A stretch of DNA of 64,000 nucleotides, taken from NCBI RefSeq assembly GCF_011378855.1, contig NZ_WTLB01000007.1, positions 1 to 64,000 on the forward strand. The letters are read 5' to 3'. This document shows, one piece after another, positions 17,146 to 26,043 of this stretch (its first letter is position 1; each line of letters opens with the position of its first letter). Below the pieces are notes generated by a model that saw nothing but the letters and a program-made list of their open reading frames with translations, ran no database searches and was not told the DNA's origin. The DNA is from Pseudoalteromonas sp. Z1A8 (GTDB lineage: Bacteria > Pseudomonadota > Gammaproteobacteria > Enterobacterales > Alteromonadaceae). Both the position numbers and the translations under genes were made by a program.

Positions 17146-18162
17146 ATGCTATCTGTAAGTCAGTTGTCTATAGATTACGGCAGTAACCGCGTAGTAAACA
17201 ATTTAAACTTTTCGCTAGGCGAAAGTGAAATCCTTATGCTTGTTGGCCCTACGGGTTGTGGCAAGAGTACTATTTTACAAGCGCTTGCTGGTCTTATTCC
17301 TATTAGCGAAGGCGAAATAAACGTAGCTAAGTGGCGTGCAACGCCAAAGTTAAACGTGCCGCCAGAAAAGCGTAGCGTAGGAATGGTGTTTCAAGACTTT
17401 GCATTATTCCCGCATTTAACAGTTGAGCAAAATATTTGCTTTAGGCTAAAAGATACGGCTCCTGCCGAGTATTGGATAAACTTACTTGGACTTACTGATT
17501 TTAGAGAAAAAAAGCCCGCAACGCTTTCGGGCGGTCAAAAGCAGCGCGTAGCACTTGCGCGCACGCTTGCCCACCAGCCTGACTTTGTATTACTAGATGA
17601 GCCGCTTTCTAATCTTGATGCCGCATTAAAAGATATGCTGCGCTGGGATATAAGAAACGCACTTAAAGATGCTGGCGTTCCGGCTATTTGGGTGACGCAC
17701 GACCAAGAAGAAGCACTTTCTGTTGGGGATCGTGTTGGCGTTTTAAAAGGCGGTGAAATTCAGCAAATTGATACACCTGAGCGATGTTTTAGTACGCCTA
17801 ACAATCGTTTTGTAGCTCGCTTTTTAGGTGAAGCCAGCTTTATTTCAGGTAACTTTGATAACGGACAAGCCACTACCTCAATTGGTAATGCCCCAGCCCA
17901 CGGCGTTGACTGTGAAAGTGGCGACGTTGATGTACTGCTTAGGCCTGACGATGTATTACTTGTTCAAAGTAGCGTTGGTAATAACGGTGAAGTTGTATGG
18001 GTACGATTTGAGGGTGGTAGCCGCTTGTGTGCTGTAAAACTTGCGTGCTCTACTATTGTAACTAGCCGAGTGAGCCATGAAGTTGTGGTAAACCCTGGTG
18101 ATGCCGTACATGTATCATTAAGTACATCGCACCCGCTAGCGGTTTATAAATCTATAGACTGA
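17146..18162 (+). CDS. Ferric-iron ABC transporter ATP-binding protein
   Basis: A 338-residue ATPase that energises uptake by the preceding permease. It shows a Walker A GPTGCGKST (about 35-43), a Q-loop VFQDFALFPHL, the signature LSGGQKQR, Walker B VLLDEP and the switch His in WVTHDQ. After about residue 235 comes a TOBE/OB-type C-terminal domain (DVDVLLRPDDVLL) as in FbpC. It is the last gene of the four-gene Fur-controlled operon and is followed by a terminator. Confidence 0.93.
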   Translation: MLSVSQLSIDYGSNRVVNNLNFSLGESEILMLVGPTGCGKSTILQALAGLIPISEGEINVAKWRATPKLNVPPEKRSVGMVFQDFALFPHLTVEQNICFRLKDTAPAEYWINLLGLTDFREKKPATLSGGQKQRVALARTLAHQPDFVLLDEPLSNLDAALKDMLRWDIRNALKDAGVPAIWVTHDQEEALSVGDRVGVLKGGEIQQIDTPERCFSTPNNRFVARFLGEASFISGNFDNGQATTSIGNAPAHGVDCESGDVDVLLRPDDVLLVQSSVGNNGEVVWVRFEGGSRLCAVKLACSTIVTSRVSHEVVVNPGDAVHVSLSTSHPLAVYKSID

Positions 18163-18175
18163 TTATAATGCTAAT

Positions 18176-18213
18176 TAAGGTATTAATTTTAAACATTAAT
18201 ACCTTACATTTTT
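18176..18213 (+). terminator. Terminator of the iron ABC operon
   Basis: TAAGGTATTAAT (18176-18187) pairs with ATTAATACCTTA (18195-18206) across seven bases. A T-rich tract follows. The stem is AT-rich but long. Confidence 0.7.
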
Positions 18214-18591
18214 ATTATCTAGGCTCAAAAATCAATTTAAATACGTGCGTTGTTAAAGCCCTACCACCTAAAAACTAATACTTTCTACCTTAAAAATATC
18301 ACTATAATTAATAAATAGCAGGTTATATTATGAACCTCTTGCTATTAATCAACTGTTGCTGTTTACTGATCAAAGATTAATGTTCTAACAGTTCCTCTCA
18401 GATATCACTTATCAGGTTACGCCTTTTATATTAGTTAAAACCACACACGCACAGCAAAACACATCATTAAGCATTGATTTTAGCGAATTTATTAAGCAAA
18501 TAAAGCTATATTCACAGCAGTACTGAACCCTAATTATCCTTTAAACGTTTATAAAGTTGTTCAGCCCTTAATGGTACAAAGGAACTAGATA
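18214..18591. other. Intergenic region with possible gene remnant
   Basis: No complete gene lies here. From 18389 to 18526 a plus-strand frame is open for 45 codons without a start codon and reads like ordinary protein (ITYQVTPFILVKTTHAQQ...), ending just ahead of the histidine-kinase gene. It may be the 3' remnant of a lost gene or chance. The promoter of the downstream signalling operon must also be here. Confidence 0.4.
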
Positions 18592-19782
18592 GTGAATAAA
18601 ATAAGTACCAAGAAAGAACTATTAGAATACTCTGAAAGTATTGTAAATACGGTTCGAGAACCACTGATTGTTTTAGACCAACATTTAAGAGTTGTGACAG
18701 CGAGCCGCTCATTCTATGAGTTTTTTCGTGCTAATCACAAAGATACCGTCGGAAAATTAATATACAACCTTGGTAATAATCAATGGAATATTCCCAAGCT
18801 ACGTGAATTACTAGAAACCATATTGCCTCAAAAAACGAGCTTTGATGATTACAAAGTTGAGCACAATTTTAAAACAATTGGTTGGCGAACAATGCTGCTC
18901 AACGCAAGGCAAATTAAACGTACTCAGTCGAAAGATCGCATAATTTTATTATCTATCGAAGATATTACCGAACGTAATGCAATTCAAGAAGGACTAGTAA
19001 AAGCGAATAAAGAGCTAGAAGTGCTAACGAGTGACTTGGAAAGTGCTGCTCGAGTTAAATCAGAGTTTTTAGCAAATATGTCGCATGAACTCAGAACCCC
19101 ACTTAATTCTATAAATGGTTTTTCTGAGGTGCTCTACGATGAAACATTTGGCACTTTAAATGACAAACAAAAACAGTATGTTAAAAATGTATTGGTGAGC
19201 GGCAAACACTTACTGTTACTTATTAACGAAATACTGGATATGGCAAAAATTGAAGCAGGCAAAATGACTTTGACTATCTCTCATTTGCCGATACGCCAGG
19301 TACTACACGAAATTACAGGGCTAACAGCCGATACCGCTAATCAGAAAAAATTAGATATGTGCCTTGATATTGCTGATGACTTGCCACCAATTGAAGCTGA
19401 CTCTTTGAAGGTTAAACAAATACTTTATAACTTGCTTTCAAATGCAGTGAAGTTCACACCAGATGAGGGGCAAATTGGCGTAAAAACACGACATACTGAT
19501 ACAGAAATAGAGATAATAATTTGGGATACGGGTATAGGCATTGCTGCTGAAAATATGGAAAAAATCTTTGAAGGCTTTTTTCGTATAGAGACCCCCTACT
19601 CTAGATTAACAGAAGGTACAGGACTCGGGCTGCCTATCGCAAAAAGTCTAGTAAAGTTGCATGGAGGCGAGTTTGTTATTGAATCTGAAGGTGTTAATAA
19701 AGGCACATCAGTTCGTATCACTTTGCCAATTAAACAAAAATCTGTGGTAAAGCATAATGAAAACCAAAATAGTTGTAGTTGA
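18592..19782 (+). CDS. Cytoplasmic PAS sensor histidine kinase
   Basis: A 396-residue kinase with no transmembrane segment. A PAS domain occupies about residues 20-125 (VREPLIVLDQHLRVVTASRSF to ILLSIEDITERN). A short coiled linker follows, then HisKA with the phospho-acceptor His in NMSHELRTPLNS and an HATPase domain with N box LLSNAVKF, G1 DTGIGI and G2 GTGLGLPIAK. It starts with GTG after AAAGGAA. It heads a four-gene operon with a lone receiver, an HD-GYP regulator and a Vat-type acetyltransferase. The cue is presumably a soluble ligand or redox state sensed by PAS; this is unknown. Confidence 0.9.
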   Translation: MNKISTKKELLEYSESIVNTVREPLIVLDQHLRVVTASRSFYEFFRANHKDTVGKLIYNLGNNQWNIPKLRELLETILPQKTSFDDYKVEHNFKTIGWRTMLLNARQIKRTQSKDRIILLSIEDITERNAIQEGLVKANKELEVLTSDLESAARVKSEFLANMSHELRTPLNSINGFSEVLYDETFGTLNDKQKQYVKNVLVSGKHLLLLINEILDMAKIEAGKMTLTISHLPIRQVLHEITGLTADTANQKKLDMCLDIADDLPPIEADSLKVKQILYNLLSNAVKFTPDEGQIGVKTRHTDTEIEIIIWDTGIGIAAENMEKIFEGFFRIETPYSRLTEGTGLGLPIAKSLVKLHGGEFVIESEGVNKGTSVRITLPIKQKSVVKHNENQNSCS

Positions 19783-20122
19783 TGATAATGCAAATAATCT
19801 ATTGCTAGAGGAAGATCTTTTACTCATGGCAAATTTTGAAGTATTTACTGCTATGAATGCAAAAGATGCGCTTTTGACAATAAAGCGTGAGACTCCAAAA
19901 ATTATTATATTAGATGTTCAACTCCCAGATATGTCTGGAACAGAAGTTGCTAAAATTTTGCGAGGTGAAAAAGAAACGGCAAATATCCCTATTGTTTTTG
20001 TTACCGCTTCTGTTTTACCCGCAGATATAGACCAATTACTGTGTATACCTAACAGTGCTTATATTTCTAAACCTATAGATACACGCACATTCGCTCAACA
20101 AATAAGTTTATACATAAAGTAA
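19757..20122 (+). CDS. Single-domain response regulator (CheY-like)
   Basis: 121 residues forming only a receiver domain: acidic pair Asp9-Asp10, phospho-acceptor Asp53 (ILDVQLPDMSG), switch Thr83 and Lys105 (ISKPID). There is no output domain, so it should work as a phosphorelay shuttle or by protein contact. The gene overlaps the end of the histidine kinase by 26 bases, a strong sign of coupled translation and of pairing with that kinase. The HD-GYP regulator follows 40 bases later. Confidence 0.9.
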   Translation: MKTKIVVVDDNANNLLLEEDLLLMANFEVFTAMNAKDALLTIKRETPKIIILDVQLPDMSGTEVAKILRGEKETANIPIVFVTASVLPADIDQLLCIPNSAYISKPIDTRTFAQQISLYIK

Positions 20123-20162
20123 TAACCGATTAGGTTTAAACTTTAATACACAGGAAAGTCTA

Positions 20163-21227
20163 ATGAAAGACGATGCTTTAATTTTGGTTGTAGATGACAA
20201 CCTACAAAATATTGAACTTATGCAAGCTTATCTTGAACCCAAGGGATATAAAACAGTTACAGCAACGAGTGGGCAAGAAGCATTAGACATTTTGGCTCAA
20301 CAACCTATCGATATTATTTTACTTGATATTATGATGCCGGGTATGAGCGGTTTTGAAGTAACGCGCCGTGTTAGAGAAGATGCTCTATTAAAGCTATTAC
20401 CTATCGTACTTATTACTGCTTTAAGAGAGACAAAAGAGCGAGTTAAAGGAATTGATGCTGGTTGCGATGATTTTATTACAAAACCTGTAGACAAAAACGA
20501 GTTGTTATCGCGCGTTAAATCCCTTCTTAAAATTAAAGACTATAACGATTTAAGAACAAATTATCAGAGGCAATTAGAGGCTGAAGTTGCTCAAAGAACT
20601 GAATCTTTAAAACAAGCAATGCAAAGCCTAAAAAACGCATCGCTTGAAACAATAAATAGATTAACCAAAGCCGCTGAATATAAAGATGAAGAAACAGGTG
20701 CGCATATTCAACGAATGAGCTTATATTCTGAAGCCGTCGCGCGTAGTATTGGGTTAGATGAAACAACCGTTGAAAATATCTTATTTTCGGCATCTATGCA
20801 CGACCTTGGTAAAATCTCAACGCCTGACCATATTTTGCTAAAAGCGGGTCAATTAGATGCAGCAGAATGGGAAATAATGAAGCAGCATACTGTTGTAGGC
20901 GCTAATATACTTTCAGGCTCTGACTCAGAAGTTATTAAGCTAGGCGAAATTATTGCCCGCTCACATCACGAAAAATGGGACGGCTCTGGTTATCCTGATG
21001 GTTTAAAAGGCACTGACATCCCTATTGCTGCACGCGTGGTTGCTATTGCTGACGTATTTGATGCTCTTTCATCTAAGCGCCCTTATAAAAAATCATTTTC
21101 ACAAGAGAAAACTTTTGCCATTATTAAAGAAGGAAGCGGTAATCACTTTGATCCTGCAGTAGTAGATGCTTTTTTTGCAGTTCAAGAAGAGATTTTAGCG
21201 ATTAAACAGAAGTATGCCGAAAAGTAA
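20163..21227 (+). CDS. HD-GYP response regulator, c-di-GMP phosphodiesterase
   Basis: A 354-residue RpfG-like protein. A receiver domain (about 1-122, phospho-acceptor Asp55, Lys107) is joined by a short coiled linker to an HD-GYP domain with HDLGK (213-217) and HHEKWDGSGYP (268-278), both complete, so hydrolysis of cyclic di-GMP is expected. It should lower c-di-GMP when phosphorylated by the upstream kinase, affecting motility or biofilm genes. GGAAAG precedes the ATG. It shares an operon with the kinase, the lone receiver and the acetyltransferase. Confidence 0.94.
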   Translation: MKDDALILVVDDNLQNIELMQAYLEPKGYKTVTATSGQEALDILAQQPIDIILLDIMMPGMSGFEVTRRVREDALLKLLPIVLITALRETKERVKGIDAGCDDFITKPVDKNELLSRVKSLLKIKDYNDLRTNYQRQLEAEVAQRTESLKQAMQSLKNASLETINRLTKAAEYKDEETGAHIQRMSLYSEAVARSIGLDETTVENILFSASMHDLGKISTPDHILLKAGQLDAAEWEIMKQHTVVGANILSGSDSEVIKLGEIIARSHHEKWDGSGYPDGLKGTDIPIAARVVAIADVFDALSSKRPYKKSFSQEKTFAIIKEGSGNHFDPAVVDAFFAVQEEILAIKQKYAEK

Positions 21228-21256
21228 TATAACGATAGCCTATTAGAGGTAAAACA

Positions 21257-21886
21257 ATGAACGGACCAAACCCCAATAATCCTTCACCAATGGAAGGTTT
21301 TCCTCAAGTTGGTTTTTTAAAAAATTTTATTACTTCTGCCAATATTGAAGTAGGCGATTATACATATTATGACGATCCTGATGGCCCTGAGAATTTTGAA
21401 AAAAATGTGCTTTACCATTTCGATTTTATAGGAGATCGTCTCATTATCGGAAAGTTCTGCGCCATAGCTAAAGACGTTACTTTTATAATGAACGGTGCTA
21501 ATCATCACACTTCTGGATTTTCTACTTATCCATTTTTTATATTTGGTAATGACTGGGAAAAGTCTGCACCAAAATCAAATGATTTACCCTTTAAAGGCAA
21601 TACAGAAATTGGTCATGATGTGTGGATTGGTTATAACGCTACAATTATGCCTGGGGTAAAAATTGGCAGCGGCGCTATTATTGCCAGTAAATCAGTTGTC
21701 ACCACCGATGTACCTGCTTACAGTGTTGTGGGTGGAAACCCAGCTAAAGTGATAAAAACCAGATTTGACGATAAAACAATAAATGCGCTGCTAGATATAG
21801 CTTGGTGGGATTGGAGCAATGATAAAATCACTGCTCACTTAGATATAATTACTCAATGTGATATATCCGCTTTAACAACACTCTAA
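21257..21886 (+). CDS. Vat-type xenobiotic O-acetyltransferase
   Basis: A 209-residue left-handed beta-helix acetyltransferase of the XAT group. The whole chain follows streptogramin A acetyltransferases (Vat): [18 protein letters not shown] opening, [20 protein letters not shown], and FIMNGANHH with the catalytic His at residue 83 (equivalent to His82 of VatD by eye). [15 protein letters not shown], [22 protein letters not shown] and [11 protein letters not shown] segments follow. It transfers acetyl from acetyl-CoA to a hydroxyl. The natural substrate in a marine bacterium is unknown, so resistance activity is inference. It is last in the signalling operon, 29 bases after the HD-GYP gene. 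Confidence 0.88.
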   Translation: MNGPNPNNPSPMEGFPQVGFLKNFITSANIEVGDYTYYDDPDGPENFEKNVLYHFDFIGDRLIIGKFCAIAKDVTFIMNGANHHTSGFSTYPFFIFGNDWEKSAPKSNDLPFKGNTEIGHDVWIGYNATIMPGVKIGSGAIIASKSVVTTDVPAYSVVGGNPAKVIKTRFDDKTINALLDIAWWDWSNDKITAHLDIITQCDISALTTL

Positions 21887-21889
21887 GTA

Positions 21890-22324
21890 CTACCACTCAA
21901 ACATGTAGGCCATTTTACTTATTGTTTTAAGCGGAACATTATGCGAGTTACGTTTAGCATATAGGTGCTGCATTGACTTGTCTTTCACTTCACCCACTAT
22001 CACTTCTTTTACTTGATAGCCTAAAGCAATAGCGGCTTGCGAGTACGCTATAAATTCCCACTTTTTAATATTGGTATTATCTACAATTACCAATGGCATA
22101 TTTTGAGCAAGTGCATTTATAAAACGCGCTAAGTTTAAATTATGAAATTGCGACAATTTAAATTTATCGAAATGATATTCGCCCTGCTCGTTAATAAAGT
22201 AATCATCAGTTGAGCAGATTAGGTATTGGCTTTCGTCAACTCCACCTAATTCGTCAGCAAGGCTTTGCGCATAATAAGACTTACCACTTCCTGGTAGTCC
22301 TCGTAAAATAAAAACTTGTTTCAT
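21890..22324 (-). CDS. Small P-loop ATPase/kinase (AAA_33 type)
   Basis: 144 residues. Walker A GLPGSGKSYYAQ is at residues 9-20, and a Walker B-like LVIVDNTN near residues 76-83 matches the zeta-toxin/polynucleotide-kinase-like family, which resembles the kinase domain of NEDD4-binding protein 2. The segment CSTDDYF supplies the usual Asp pair. It probably phosphorylates a small molecule or nucleic-acid end; the substrate is unknown. It is convergent with the acetyltransferase, leaving only three bases between the stop codons, and is not in an operon. Confidence 0.8.
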   Translation of the reverse strand: MKQVFILRGLPGSGKSYYAQSLADELGGVDESQYLICSTDDYFINEQGEYHFDKFKLSQFHNLNLARFINALAQNMPLVIVDNTNIKKWEFIAYSQAAIALGYQVKEVIVGEVKDKSMQHLYAKRNSHNVPLKTISKMAYMFEW

Positions 22325-22621
22325 AGCATCGATTTTTTAAGTGTGAATAAATATAAATTTAATTTGTGTGTTAATAATGCCACAAAATCATTAAATTTAA
22401 GAGTAACAAATAACAATAGTGGTAATTAAACTCTAAAAACTGTTTAAAAATAAACCGCATGCATAAAAAGTTTTAAAGAGTTGCCCACAATAGTTTTTTT
22501 ATTTAACTTTACTAGGTAAGATACAGGGTTCAAGTGCAGCGCCGTTTATGTGCAATTTATGCCCGAGTGCTGCGCACAGTTAAAATAAAATAGTTAGGCA
22601 ACTTATATCATTGGAGTGAAG

Positions 22622-24019
22622 ATGAGCCATTTAGCGATTTCAGAGCTATTAAAAGGCAATGTTGCGGTAGACAGCCAAGTAACAATTAAAGGCTGGATCC
22701 GTACTCGCCGCGATTCAAAAGCAGGAATTTCATTTTTAGCCGTTCATGACGGTTCGTGTTTTGATCCTATTCAAGCGGTAGTTCCTAATTCACTGAATAA
22801 TTATGATGAAGTTACTAGCTTAACAGCCGGTTGTTCTGTGTCGGTTACTGGTGTTTTAGTGCAATCTGCTGGCCAAGGTCAGTCTTTCGAAATTCAAGCT
22901 AATACTGTGACTGTATTAGGTTGGGTAGAAAACCCAGATTCTTACCCAATGTCGGCAAAGCGCCATAGCATTGAGTACTTACGTGAGCACGCTCACCTTC
23001 GCCCTCGTACAAATATGATTGGCGCGGTAACTCGTGTACGTAACTGTTTAGCACAAGCTATTCACCGTTTTTACCACGAGCAAGGCTTTTACTGGATCAG
23101 CACGCCAATCATTACGGCAAGTGACTGTGAAGGCGCTGGCGAAATGTTCCGTGTATCAACGCTTGATATGCAAAACTTACCGCTTACAGACAAAGGCGAT
23201 GTTGATTACAGCGAAGATTTCTTCGGTAAAGAAGCATTCCTTACTGTATCTGGTCAGTTAAATGGCGAAACTTACGCGTCTGCAATGTCAAAAATTTACA
23301 CGTTTGGCCCAACATTCCGTGCAGAAAATTCAAATACATCTCGTCACTTAGCTGAGTTTTGGATGGTAGAGCCTGAAGTAGCCTTTGCTGATTTAGAAGA
23401 CATCGCAAAACTTGCTGAAAATATGCTTAAGTATGTATTTAAAGCTGTACTTGAAGAGCGCCGTGATGACATGGAATTTTTTGCACAACGTGTAGAAAAA
23501 ACTGCAATTACACGTTTAGAAGAGTTTGTAGAAAAAGACTTCGCACAGGTAAATTACACTGAAGCCGTAGAAATTCTTAAAACGTGTGGCAAAAAGTTTG
23601 AGTACGCTGTTGAATGGGGTGTAGATTTACAGTCTGAGCACGAGCGTTACTTAGCAGAAGAGCACTTTAAAGCACCAGTAGTTATTAAAAACTACCCGCG
23701 CGATATTAAAGCATTTTACATGCGCCAAAACGAAGACGGTAAAACCGTTGCCGCAATGGACGTAGTAGCGCCTGGCATTGGTGAGATCATTGGTGGTTCA
23801 CAACGTGAAGAACGCCTTGATGTACTTGATGCTCGCCTTGAAGAAATGGGCTTAAACAAAGAAGACTACAGCTGGTACCGCGATTTACGTAAATACGGTA
23901 GCGTGCCACATTCAGGCTTTGGTTTAGGCTTTGAACGCTTGGTTGCTTATGTAACAGGTATGGGCAACGTACGTGACGTTATTGCCTTCCCTCGTACTAA
24001 AGGAAGCGCTACTTACTAA
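22622..24019 (+). CDS. asnS: Asparaginyl-tRNA synthetase
   Basis: A 465-residue class IIb synthetase that charges tRNA-Asn. An N-terminal OB-fold anticodon-binding domain (about 15-100) precedes the catalytic core with motif 2 [21 protein letters not shown] and motif 3 [15 protein letters not shown] near the C-terminus. A GTG six bases earlier is in frame, but GGAG lies five bases before this ATG, which gives the [12 protein letters not shown] start typical of the enzyme. It is monocistronic with a strong terminator. Confidence 0.97.
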   Translation: MSHLAISELLKGNVAVDSQVTIKGWIRTRRDSKAGISFLAVHDGSCFDPIQAVVPNSLNNYDEVTSLTAGCSVSVTGVLVQSAGQGQSFEIQANTVTVLGWVENPDSYPMSAKRHSIEYLREHAHLRPRTNMIGAVTRVRNCLAQAIHRFYHEQGFYWISTPIITASDCEGAGEMFRVSTLDMQNLPLTDKGDVDYSEDFFGKEAFLTVSGQLNGETYASAMSKIYTFGPTFRAENSNTSRHLAEFWMVEPEVAFADLEDIAKLAENMLKYVFKAVLEERRDDMEFFAQRVEKTAITRLEEFVEKDFAQVNYTEAVEILKTCGKKFEYAVEWGVDLQSEHERYLAEEHFKAPVVIKNYPRDIKAFYMRQNEDGKTVAAMDVVAPGIGEIIGGSQREERLDVLDARLEEMGLNKEDYSWYRDLRKYGSVPHSGFGLGFERLVAYVTGMGNVRDVIAFPRTKGSATY

Positions 24020-24035
24020 TACTAAGTTAGCCGTT

Positions 24036-24063
24036 AAAAACCAGCCAATTGGCTGGTTTTTTT
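24036..24063 (+). terminator. Intrinsic terminator after asnS
   Basis: AAAAACCAGCC pairs with GGCTGGTTTTT around AATT, ending in a T run. Confidence 0.9.
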
Positions 24064-24083
24064 GCGTCTTTAATTTACCATAT

Positions 24084-24119
24084 AAAAAAGCCGCAGCACT
24101 CAAAGAGCACCACGGCTTT
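24084..24119 (-). terminator. Intrinsic terminator after etfA
   Basis: On the minus strand AAAGCCG ... CGGCTTTTTT encloses a further inner GTGCT/AGTGC pairing, with the T run at the end. It lies 27 bases past the etfA stop. Confidence 0.85.
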
Positions 24120-24145
24120 CAACCAGAATAAATTTAAATTAGATG

Positions 24146-25072
24146 TTATAAAGCATTTTCTAGCTGTGGCAGTACTTCAAATAAGTCAGCCACTAAACCG
24201 TAATCAGCAACTTGAAAAATAGGTGCGTCTGGGTCTTTATTAATTGCGACAATTACTTTTGAGTCTTTCATACCGGCTAAATGCTGTATAGCACCGCTAA
24301 TACCTACTGCAATATATAAGTTAGGCGCTACAATTTTACCTGTTTGCCCTACTTGCATATCGTTAGGTACAAAGCCAGCATCAACTGCTGCGCGCGATGC
24401 ACCAATGGCAGCACCTAGTTTATCGGCAATGCCATTAAGTAGTGCGAAGTTTTCACCATTTTGCATACCACGACCACCTGATATAACAACGGTAGCTGCT
24501 GTAAGTTCTGGGCGTTCTGATTCGGTTTGTTCAACACTTACAAAGCTACTTAATTGCGAATCAGATACTGTATCAATACTTGTTACAGCGGCTGCTGACT
24601 GCTCGCCTTGTAAATCAAAGCTACTTGCACGCACGGTAATTACTTTTTTGCTATCAAGTGACTTAACCGTTGCGATTGCATTACCTGCATAAATAGGACG
24701 TTTAAATGTGTCTGCGTCCACTACTGCGATAATTTCAGAAATTTGTGCAACATCTAATAGCGCAGCAACACGTGGCATAAAGTTTTTGCCCGTTGTAGTG
24801 GCACTTGCAACAATATGGCTGTAGCTGTCGCTAAGCGATAAAACTAAATCAGTCATGCTCTCAGCTAACTGATGCTCATACACGCTGTTATCGGCAACTA
24901 AAACATTAGCTACGCCATCAATGCTAGCAACTTGTGAGCTCATTGCACTTAAGCTGTTGCCGGCAATAAGTACATCAACAGGAAAACCCATTTTTACTGC
25001 GGCGTTAATTGTTTTTGAGGTTTCTGGTTTTAAGGCACCGTTGTCGTGCTCTGCAATTACGAGTGTTTTCAT
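24146..25072 (-). CDS. etfA: Electron transfer flavoprotein, alpha subunit
   Basis: 308 residues. EtfA carries the FAD of the EtfAB heterodimer, which accepts electrons from acyl-CoA dehydrogenases and passes them to EtfD. The C-terminal FAD domain holds [15 protein letters not shown] (about 194-208), [35 protein letters not shown] and [21 protein letters not shown], all family signatures. Length is normal. Its ATG directly follows the etfB stop, so the two are co-translated. Confidence 0.97.
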   Translation of the reverse strand: MKTLVIAEHDNGALKPETSKTINAAVKMGFPVDVLIAGNSLSAMSSQVASIDGVANVLVADNSVYEHQLAESMTDLVLSLSDSYSHIVASATTTGKNFMPRVAALLDVAQISEIIAVVDADTFKRPIYAGNAIATVKSLDSKKVITVRASSFDLQGEQSAAAVTSIDTVSDSQLSSFVSVEQTESERPELTAATVVISGGRGMQNGENFALLNGIADKLGAAIGASRAAVDAGFVPNDMQVGQTGKIVAPNLYIAVGISGAIQHLAGMKDSKVIVAINKDPDAPIFQVADYGLVADLFEVLPQLENAL

Positions 25073-25822
25073 TTAAATCACCTTTGCCTCTGTTTTTAAT
25101 TTTTCTACAAGCTGTGCTACGTCTTCAACAATAATTCCTGCGGTGCGTTTAGCTGGCTCTTCTACACTTACTAATTGAATGCGCGGTGTTAAATCAACAC
25201 CAAGCGAATCAGCAGCTATTACTTCAAGCGGCTTACGTTTGGCTTTCATAATATTTGGCAGTGATGCGTAACGAGGCTCGTTTAAGCGTAAATCAGTTGT
25301 AACAACCGCTGGTAAGTTAAGTGCTACCGTTTGCAGGCCGCCATCAACTTCACGGGTTACGTTTACTTTGCCATTTTCAACAACAACCTTTGATGCAAAC
25401 GTACCTTGGCCGCGTTTAGTTAAAGCCGCTAACATTTGACCTGTTTGGTTGTTATCTGAGTCAATTGACTGTTTACCTAAAATAACCAGCTCTGGCGCTT
25501 CTTGTTCTACAATTTTGGCAAGAAGCTTTGCAATATGAAGTGACTCGAGCTTTTCATCGGTTTCGATGTGAATGGCTTTGTCGGCGCCAAGTGCTAATGC
25601 GGTGCGTAATTGCTCTTGTGATGCTTTGGGACCAATAGTAACGGCAACAACTTCGCTTGCAGTGCCTGCTTCTATAAGGCGGATTGCTTCTTCTATGGCA
25701 ATTTCACAAAACGGATTCATTGCCATTTTTACGTTAGTTAAATCAACGTCACTTTTATCACTTTTAACGCGTGCTTTTACGTTGTAATCAATCACTCTTT
25801 TTATTGGTACGAGAACTTTCAT
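25073..25822 (-). CDS. etfB: Electron transfer flavoprotein, beta subunit
   Basis: 249 residues. EtfB binds AMP and docks to dehydrogenases. It opens [19 protein letters not shown] and shows [27 protein letters not shown], the recognition-loop region [22 protein letters not shown] and the C-terminal conserved [26 protein letters not shown]. It is the first gene of etfBA and diverges from the ETF-quinone oxidoreductase gene across two palindromes at 25.85-25.92 kb. Confidence 0.97.
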   Translation of the reverse strand: MKVLVPIKRVIDYNVKARVKSDKSDVDLTNVKMAMNPFCEIAIEEAIRLIEAGTASEVVAVTIGPKASQEQLRTALALGADKAIHIETDEKLESLHIAKLLAKIVEQEAPELVILGKQSIDSDNNQTGQMLAALTKRGQGTFASKVVVENGKVNVTREVDGGLQTVALNLPAVVTTDLRLNEPRYASLPNIMKAKRKPLEVIAADSLGVDLTPRIQLVSVEEPAKRTAGIIVEDVAQLVEKLKTEAKVI

Positions 25823-25850
25823 AGGAACTCCATAATTATTTAAGCCTACA

Positions 25851-25918
25851 AGGTAACGTGCACGTCAACCTATTTATTTTATGAAATTAGACTACTTCCT
25901 GTTGACGTAAACGTCAAC
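25851..25918. promoter_or_regulatory. Two ACGT-centred palindromes between etfB and ETF-QO genes
   Basis: AGGTaACGTGCACGTcAACCT (25851-25871, one mismatched pair) and GTTGACGTAAACGTCAAC (25901-25918, near-perfect). Their centres are about 49 bases apart. They resemble the motif I recall for LiuR, the MerR-family regulator of branched-chain amino-acid degradation in Gammaproteobacteria. Placement between divergent etfBA and etfD suggests control of both. Confidence 0.7.
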
Positions 25919-26043
25919 CTAAAATAACCTTTAACTATTCACAGTCTGTAACGTTTAATTTGCAAGGTTAATAATAGGCTGTACACCTTATTTAAATGTG
26001 TAGTAAACATTCAAATAAGTCCGTCATAGATAAAGAGGTTATT

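Noticed and set aside
18316..18345. Imperfect palindrome TAGCAGGTT...AACCTCTTGCTA as a regulator site
   Set aside because: The arms have a bulge and the site is far from the kinase start; there is too little support to call.
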